Positions 59,137 to 64,000 of a stretch of 64,000 bases of DNA are shown in pieces. The stretch covers positions 8,076,501-8,140,500 of the forward strand of contig NZ_CP091881.1 in assembly GCF_022163125.1 (NCBI RefSeq). The letters are read 5' to 3'. Position numbers and translations under genes: made by a program. This stretch comes from Paenibacillus sp. HWE-109 (GTDB lineage: Bacteria > Bacillota > Bacilli > Paenibacillales > NBRC-103111). Positions within the stretch are counted from its first letter, which is position 1; the number at the start of each line of letters is the position of its first letter. Below the pieces are notes generated by a model. The model was not told the origin of the DNA and did not search any database. It worked only from the letters and a program-made list of their open reading frames with translations.

Positions 59137-60657
59137 ATGAGCTTCGCTAAAAAGCTTTTTAAATCCTTGAAATCAAATATATTTAACATGGATAATTACC
59201 CAGCGTATACGCGTTCGGTTGAAGAACAATATCTGCAAACGCTCCTAACCAATACCATGCAGAACACCTTCTATGCCGATCAAAAAGCGCTGTTGCACGA
59301 TGCAGCTGAACTTCACCATGAAATGGCAGCCTCCAATCCACAGTTCATGGCCAAAGCGCTCGTGTTCGCGAGGAATGAAGGGTTTATGAGACTCCAGCCT
59401 TTGTTTGGACTCGCTGTTCTATCTGCATATCGTCCGGATTTGTTTGCCAAAGTTTTTATGCAGGTTGTGCGTATTCCTTCTGATTTGTCCGATTTCTTAA
59501 CAATTCTAAAGGGGTTGGGGCGTGGCGAAGGCGGCCGTGCAATTAAGAGACAAGTGAACCAATTCCTTGCAGGTGTTTCGGAGTATTGGGCAATGAAATA
59601 TAACGGTCGTGGACGCAGTTATAGCTTAGGTGATGCCATTGCTACGGCCCATCCTAAGCCGATGGATCTTAGGCAGCAAGCACTTTTCCGCTATTTGCGC
59701 GGACAAGAAGCCAATCTTGCCTTGTTGCCGCAGGTCGAAGCATTAGAGTACTTGAAGAAAGCTGAAACGGAAGAAGAACAGTTGGCATGGATTGAGAAGG
59801 GGAAGCTTTCCTACGAAACGGTTACTGGGGCTATCAAGCCTTCGAAAGCGGTTTGGTGCGCCCTTCTGTACCAAATGCCAACGTTCGCCATATTGCGTCA
59901 TTTGAATACGCTAGTGCGTTCCGGTGTATTGGAGGATAAACAGCATCTTGATTATATAAACAGCAGACTAACAGATCAGAAAGCTTTAAGGAAGGCCAAA
60001 ATCTTGCCTTTTCGCTTCGCAACCGCTTTTCAGCAAGTAGAGCATCCAGTGCTTAGGGATACCCTAAGGGAATCCGTCGACCTGACGTTCGATAACTTGC
60101 CGGAAATCGGCGAGATGACGGCTATTTTCCTGGACATATCGGGTTCCATGCAGGGCAAGTATTTGGAAATTGGTTCGGTTTTTGCCTTAGCTTTGTACAA
60201 AAAGACACAAGGGAACTCTTTGTTCTGGTTGTTCAATACGGAGGTAACGGATGCGAAGCCTTCCCGCCGGGACAGCATTCTCGGTCAAGCAGAGCAGATT
60301 CGTGCTTATGGCGGAACAGATACGGGGGCTCCGATTCGGAAGCTGATTGAGCAGCAGACAAAGGTTGACCAAATCATTATCATCACGGATGAGCAACAGA
60401 ACAGTGGAAGTGCGTTTTATAAGCAGTTGAAGCTCTATCGGACCCAAATTAATCGCGACGCCAAGGCGTTCATTATCGATATTGCCCCTTATCGTCATGC
60501 GATGACTCCTGTCCATGATGAGCTAACGCATTACATCTATGGGTGGAGCGATACCGTACTTACTTATATTGCTCAGGCGATTCGAGGCTATGGGGCGCTG
60601 AAGGAGCGGATTGACTCACTGGATTTGGATCAGGGTGAGGCAGGAACGAAGTTGTAA
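59137..60657 (+). CDS. rsr: Ro60-type TROVE/vWA RNA-binding protein (Rsr)
   Basis: This 506-residue protein starts at ATG behind AAGGAGG. Residues about 20-320 are a TROVE domain: NPQFMAKALVFARNEGFMR, SDLSDFLTILKGL, KYNGRGRSYSLGDAIATAHPKP and a helical ring. From about 325 it is a vWA domain with MIDAS D333-I-S-G-S and later GGTDTGAP and IIITDEQQN. Ro proteins bind Y RNAs and misfolded or damaged RNAs and, in bacteria, cooperate with nucleases or repair enzymes. Two structured RNAs precede it, and Hen1 and Pnkp follow. Confidence 0.92.
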   Translation: MSFAKKLFKSLKSNIFNMDNYPAYTRSVEEQYLQTLLTNTMQNTFYADQKALLHDAAELHHEMAASNPQFMAKALVFARNEGFMRLQPLFGLAVLSAYRPDLFAKVFMQVVRIPSDLSDFLTILKGLGRGEGGRAIKRQVNQFLAGVSEYWAMKYNGRGRSYSLGDAIATAHPKPMDLRQQALFRYLRGQEANLALLPQVEALEYLKKAETEEEQLAWIEKGKLSYETVTGAIKPSKAVWCALLYQMPTFAILRHLNTLVRSGVLEDKQHLDYINSRLTDQKALRKAKILPFRFATAFQQVEHPVLRDTLRESVDLTFDNLPEIGEMTAIFLDISGSMQGKYLEIGSVFALALYKKTQGNSLFWLFNTEVTDAKPSRRDSILGQAEQIRAYGGTDTGAPIRKLIEQQTKVDQIIIITDEQQNSGSAFYKQLKLYRTQINRDAKAFIIDIAPYRHAMTPVHDELTHYIYGWSDTVLTYIAQAIRGYGALKERIDSLDLDQGEAGTKL

Positions 60658-60664
60658 ATTCTAG

Positions 60665-60694
60665 TTGACAACAACTGGTAAAAGGCTTTAGTAT
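60665..60694 (+). promoter_or_regulatory. Promoter between rsr and the 34-residue ORF
   Basis: TTGACA (60665-60670), 18 nt, TAGTAT (60689-60694), a good sigma-A type promoter just after the rsr stop codon. Confidence 0.5.
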
Positions 60695-60732
60695 GAGCAG
60701 TATTAAATCCCAGAGAAAAGGAGTCGATGAAG

Positions 60733-60837
60733 ATGAAATCCAATTTATTAGTTAGTTTACATCAGGAACAGAGTAACCAATTCAACCAACAAAAAAATAA
60801 TGGACGAATTCTCATCGGTTCACTGGGTTTCTGTTAA
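60733..60837 (+). CDS. 34-residue Gln/Asn-rich miniprotein between rsr and hen1
   Basis: AAAAGGAG precedes the ATG by 9 nt. The frame reads KSNLLVSLHQEQSNQFNQQ, then GRILIGSLGFC and stops. It has its own promoter and terminator, so it forms a tiny transcription unit inside the RNA-repair locus. No family is recognised. It could be a signalling peptide, a small regulator or only the translated part of a small RNA. Confidence 0.45.
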   Translation: MKSNLLVSLHQEQSNQFNQQKNNGRILIGSLGFC

Positions 60838-60890
60838 CGGTATCAGGGATAGCTTTTACAAGCTAGTTCTGGACGTTGTATGGAATAATC

Positions 60891-60927
60891 GGTCATGGAC
60901 GCTTGAGTCCATGGCCTTTTTTTGTGC
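60891..60927 (+). terminator. Strong terminator before hen1
   Basis: GGTCATGGAC and GTCCATGGCC form a 10-bp stem (one GU pair) around GCTTGA, followed by seven T. Confidence 0.88.
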
Positions 60928-60962
60928 ATAGGATGCCAAGAATTTGGAGGGAGATATAAGAA

Positions 60963-62228
60963 ATGGCAATTGTTCAGGTGACATCCACTAATCCTAAGTT
61001 TTCTTTTATGATCAAGAAAAATCCACAGTCCGGCCTCATGCTCAAGTCAGTCCGCAAAGGAATGTCGTATGGCTGGTATACCAACGAGGCTACGTTTAAC
61101 GTTTATTTCAAAGATGCAGATAATGATATTTCTTATAAGCAGCATGAGAAAGATAACTTTGAATATCTCAATGTCTCCCGCTACAACACTCCGCTTTTTC
61201 CTTTAAATGCGATCAATGAGTACTTTTCTACCCCATTGAAAGTACATAACGAGCAAGACATCGGAGGGTATGAGCATTCATTTTTCATTAATATGATTCA
61301 TATTGAACTGGTGCGCTATGTTGCATTTTTTGAGAAGCATCTGAAGGATTTTACATTTGAACTGACGCATCAAGCTCACAAAAGCTATTCCCTTAAAATT
61401 TCGACACGTACAAGTCTTTATCAACTGCTTCATGTGGTTAGTGTGCTGTGTTTATTTCTATCCATGTTCGGGAATGAGTTTATTGATATTTCGGACAGCA
61501 TTCTCGACAAATATATCAAAAGCATCAACGTTATAGATGCGCCGTTCTATATTCGCAGCTTATTCGTGAGAAACTTCCTGCCATCCAAAGATCGTTTCAA
61601 GAAGTATAAAAATGATCTGGAAAAAACAAGCCGCTACGACATCAAATTTGATTTTGGCGGAACGGGACTTCAACGGAGAAACTTTATTGCGAGAGCATTG
61701 CCTTTTAATAAAGCAATTCTGGATGTTGGTTGTGGAGAAGGGTACTATGCCATTCCTTATGCTTCGAAAATCGAAGATTGTTATTATGCCATTGATATTA
61801 ACGAGGAATTGTTGGAAGTCATCAACCGCAAAGCGAAGCAAAAAGAAATAGATAATATTATTGCATTTCGCTCAATCGATCATTTTCTTGAGCAGTATAA
61901 TGGAGAACTGGTCGATGTGATATTAACCGAGGTTATTGAGCATATGAGCCAAGATGAGGCCAAAGAGCTTATTGAACATATTTGTAGACAGGTAGCTTTT
62001 GAACAATTTATTATTACAACCCCGAATGCTGACTTCAATCCTTTCTATGAACTAACGGGATTTAGGCACGATGATCATAAGTGGGAAATGAGTCAGGATG
62101 AGTTCAGGCAGTGGTTCAACCAGGTGGCTATCGGAGATGACATGGAAGTGGAGTTCGTAGCCATCGGAGATGGGGTTAATCAGATTCAGACTACACAAGG
62201 CGTTATTCTTAGAAAAAAGGAGGGCTAG
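60963..62228 (+). CDS. hen1: Bacterial Hen1, RNA 3'-terminal 2'-O-methyltransferase
   Basis: This 421-residue protein has the two-part bacterial Hen1 plan: an N-terminal domain (about 1-225) and a C-terminal SAM methyltransferase. The SAM loop is ILDVGCGEGYY near residue 252. The Mn site is TEVIEHM near 322 (E-x-x-E-H) plus His in FRHDDHKWEMSQDEFRQW, a motif shared with eukaryotic HEN1. It marks the repaired RNA end so that it cannot be cut again at the same place. AGGGAG lies 9 nt before the ATG. Pnkp follows after 3 nt. Confidence 0.93.
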   Translation: MAIVQVTSTNPKFSFMIKKNPQSGLMLKSVRKGMSYGWYTNEATFNVYFKDADNDISYKQHEKDNFEYLNVSRYNTPLFPLNAINEYFSTPLKVHNEQDIGGYEHSFFINMIHIELVRYVAFFEKHLKDFTFELTHQAHKSYSLKISTRTSLYQLLHVVSVLCLFLSMFGNEFIDISDSILDKYIKSINVIDAPFYIRSLFVRNFLPSKDRFKKYKNDLEKTSRYDIKFDFGGTGLQRRNFIARALPFNKAILDVGCGEGYYAIPYASKIEDCYYAIDINEELLEVINRKAKQKEIDNIIAFRSIDHFLEQYNGELVDVILTEVIEHMSQDEAKELIEHICRQVAFEQFIITTPNADFNPFYELTGFRHDDHKWEMSQDEFRQWFNQVAIGDDMEVEFVAIGDGVNQIQTTQGVILRKKEG

Positions 62229-62231
62229 GAC

Positions 62232-64000
62232 GTGCAGATTAGGACTAAAATCCATACGATTTTTATGATGATTGGATCGACAGAATGTGGGAAAACGACC
62301 TTCGCCAAGGAAGTTCTTATTCCTAAGCTTCAATTCGAAGATTCAGCGAAAAACTATAAAACGAACGTACAATACCTATCCTCTGACAGTATTCGGCAGG
62401 ATGTACTCGGTTATGAGTACGACAAATATGATCAAGTGATGCTGGAGGCCAGTGAACAGGCTTTTCATCTGTTGTTCGAGAGATTAAGAATGGTCACCAC
62501 CTTTCCCATTAATGCGGAATTCGTTGTTGTGGACACGACCGGCTTGGCAGATGACTTTCGAGAGAAAGTACGTGAAATTGCTCATCAGAACAACTATAAC
62601 CTGGAAGTCATCTTATTCGACTATCGCAAACGGGAAGATTATTATGCATCCGAGCGTTCCAAAAAGCTCATTACCCACCATATTAATCGTTTGCGAAGAG
62701 AGGTTCTAGGTTCTCTATCAAGGGAAGGCTATGCCAAAATCCATAAGGTGAGAAGCAAAGATTTTTATTCGCAGGTGGAACGCATTCCTAACCCTGATTA
62801 TCAAGTCATTGTCGAGGATCAGGCAGCCTATTTAGCTGCAATACTACCTCAAGACGCCAAGTATATAACGGTTGGCGACGTTCATGAATGTATAGGTGAG
62901 CTTAAAGGCCTTTTGCTAGATTATGGCTTCCAAATAGCCAATAACCAGCTCGTCGCAACGGATAAGGTGAAAAATACGAAGATCATTCTGGCCGGAGATT
63001 GGATAGATAAAGGCAAGCATACCAAAGAAATCATTGAATTTCTTTATGCCAATCAAGATTCGTTTATCTTGGTTATCGGGAATCATGAGAACTTCGTATA
63101 TAAGTTCCTGCGTGGGGAAATCAGCGGCGTTCAACAAGAGATGCTGCATTCGTATTTTGATTCTACACAGGTGCTTCTAGAAGATGAGGAGCTGCAAGGG
63201 AAATTCGACCATTTGATTGCCAGATCACAACCATTCTATAGGTTTATTGGCCTTCATGGTCCATCTTATTACATCACACATGCTCCATGTAGAAATAAAT
63301 ATATAGGCAAAATGGATATTAACTCGCTTCGACAACAGCGAAGCTTCCGTATCGACCGAGAAACGTCGTATGAGAATCAACTTAGTTTCCTGAAGGAAGA
63401 AGCGGTGAGGAACCATCCGTATCACCTATTCGGGCATATCGCTGCTAAGAACGCAGTTCGCATTAAAAATAAAATTCATCTTGACACTGGATGCGTTCAT
63501 GGCAACGCGTTAACCTCGGTCAGCATCACATTCAAGCCTTTTATGAAAGCTTACAAATCGCCACAGGTCATTGTAACAGAAGAACTTAAGACAATGTTCA
63601 TGGAAGAACGAAAAGTGGCAGTTCAAGAGCTAGAAGATGAGGAAATTCGCAGATTGCACTATGCTTCCCGACATAAAGTGAATTTCATTTCAGGGACCAT
63701 GTCCCCTGCGGACAAGGACGAAACGGTGTGTGAGCTTGAGTCTTTGAAACGTGGTTTAGCTTATTTTACCGAGCAGTCTGTTAAGCAAGTTGTTTTACAA
63801 CCTAAATATATGGGATCCCGCTGCAACATTTATTTGCATGAGAATATTGAGCAGTGTTTTGCGGTAAGTCGTAACGGTTATCAAATAAAACAAATAGATA
63901 TGACGGACATTTACCAGAAGCTGCTGCTTAAATTCAGTGGATATATGGAGCTTAATCAAGTTCAGATGCTTATTTTGGATGGAGAACTTCTTCCGTGGAA
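62232..64000 (+). CDS. pnkp: Bacterial Pnkp RNA repair enzyme (kinase-phosphatase-ligase), runs off the window
   Basis: The open frame has no stop up to the window end; 589 codons are visible of the usual 850 or so. It starts at GTG behind AAAGGAGGG, 3 nt after hen1. Residues 10-170 are a 5'-kinase with P-loop GSTECGKTT. About 205-450 form a metallophosphatase (VGDVHECIGEL, LAGDWIDKGKH, VIGNHEN, FGHIA). About 515 onward is the RNA ligase/adenylyltransferase with KYMGSR as nucleotidyl lysine motif. Together with Hen1 it heals and seals RNA cut by ribotoxins. Partial at the right edge. Confidence 0.92.
   Translation, partial: MQIRTKIHTIFMMIGSTECGKTTFAKEVLIPKLQFEDSAKNYKTNVQYLSSDSIRQDVLGYEYDKYDQVMLEASEQAFHLLFERLRMVTTFPINAEFVVVDTTGLADDFREKVREIAHQNNYNLEVILFDYRKREDYYASERSKKLITHHINRLRREVLGSLSREGYAKIHKVRSKDFYSQVERIPNPDYQVIVEDQAAYLAAILPQDAKYITVGDVHECIGELKGLLLDYGFQIANNQLVATDKVKNTKIILAGDWIDKGKHTKEIIEFLYANQDSFILVIGNHENFVYKFLRGEISGVQQEMLHSYFDSTQVLLEDEELQGKFDHLIARSQPFYRFIGLHGPSYYITHAPCRNKYIGKMDINSLRQQRSFRIDRETSYENQLSFLKEEAVRNHPYHLFGHIAAKNAVRIKNKIHLDTGCVHGNALTSVSITFKPFMKAYKSPQVIVTEELKTMFMEERKVAVQELEDEEIRRLHYASRHKVNFISGTMSPADKDETVCELESLKRGLAYFTEQSVKQVVLQPKYMGSRCNIYLHENIEQCFAVSRNGYQIKQIDMTDIYQKLLLKFSGYMELNQVQMLILDGELLPW

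Overview
The window looks like the chromosome of a Gram-positive, spore-forming bacterium of the Paenibacillus/Cohnella type. Evidence: strong AGGAGG-type ribosome sites, many hairpin-plus-T-run terminators, moderate GC, ECF sigma/DUF4179 pairs, AraC-controlled sugar clusters and several families of short intergenic repeats. No rRNA, genuine tRNA, CRISPR array or transposase gene was found. Function calls rest on motif recognition by eye.

Layout. (1) 1-6.7 kb: defence-like island with the tail of a McrB-type ATPase, a DUF2357 McrC-like nuclease, a MazG-like pyrophosphohydrolase, a DUF2075 nuclease/helicase, a membrane-anchored Mrr-like nuclease and an XRE regulator. (2) 6.9-10.9 kb: small and decayed genes (MORN protein, a broken DUF805 copy, a relic of a second DUF2357 gene) and a Phd/ParE-type toxin-antitoxin pair. 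(3) 10.9-13.5 kb: cysD-cysN, with CysN carrying a dead APS-kinase-like tail. (4) 13.7-19.2 kb: 113-bp tandem repeats, a nuclease with a damaged 5' end, then an HscC-type Hsp70, a membrane J-like protein and a DUF1266 protein. (5) 19.4-24.2 kb: DUF805, ECF sigma and anti-sigma, then a 695-residue TerD-like protein preceded by two structured RNA hairpins. (6) 24.2-30.2 kb: repeats, secreted proteins, aldo/keto reductase, AhpD-like protein and two tiny proteins. (7) 30.3-40.9 kb: a compact lipid/polyketide cluster (exporter, LuxE-like, IscU-like, NifS-like, ACP, acyl-AMP ligase, single-module PKS, flavin monooxygenase, Sfp-type transferase). (8) 41-46.6 kb: mixed genes and a DUF3990 toxin-like pair. 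(9) 46.7-56.9 kb: an AraC-controlled carbohydrate regulon (two SGNH esterases, an unknown 821-residue protein, a GH2 mannosidase-like enzyme, a sugar-isomerase-like protein). (10) 57-64 kb: a metallopeptidase and a TPR protein, then a Ro60-type protein with two structured RNAs upstream (one with a clear tRNA-like T-arm, as in bacterial Y RNA YrlA), a tiny ORF, Hen1 and Pnkp.

The most striking result is a match between two distant loci. Upstream of the Ro60 gene and of the TerD-like gene lies the same 23-nt element (one mismatch). In both places it is followed after about 25 nt by a first structured RNA, at once by a second, and then after 31-34 nt by the start codon. The TerD-like protein also carries a segment that resembles the TROVE signature of Ro60. 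I infer that the TerD-like locus may be a second, divergent Ro-like ribonucleoprotein system regulated with the Ro60-Y RNA-Hen1-Pnkp RNA-repair locus.
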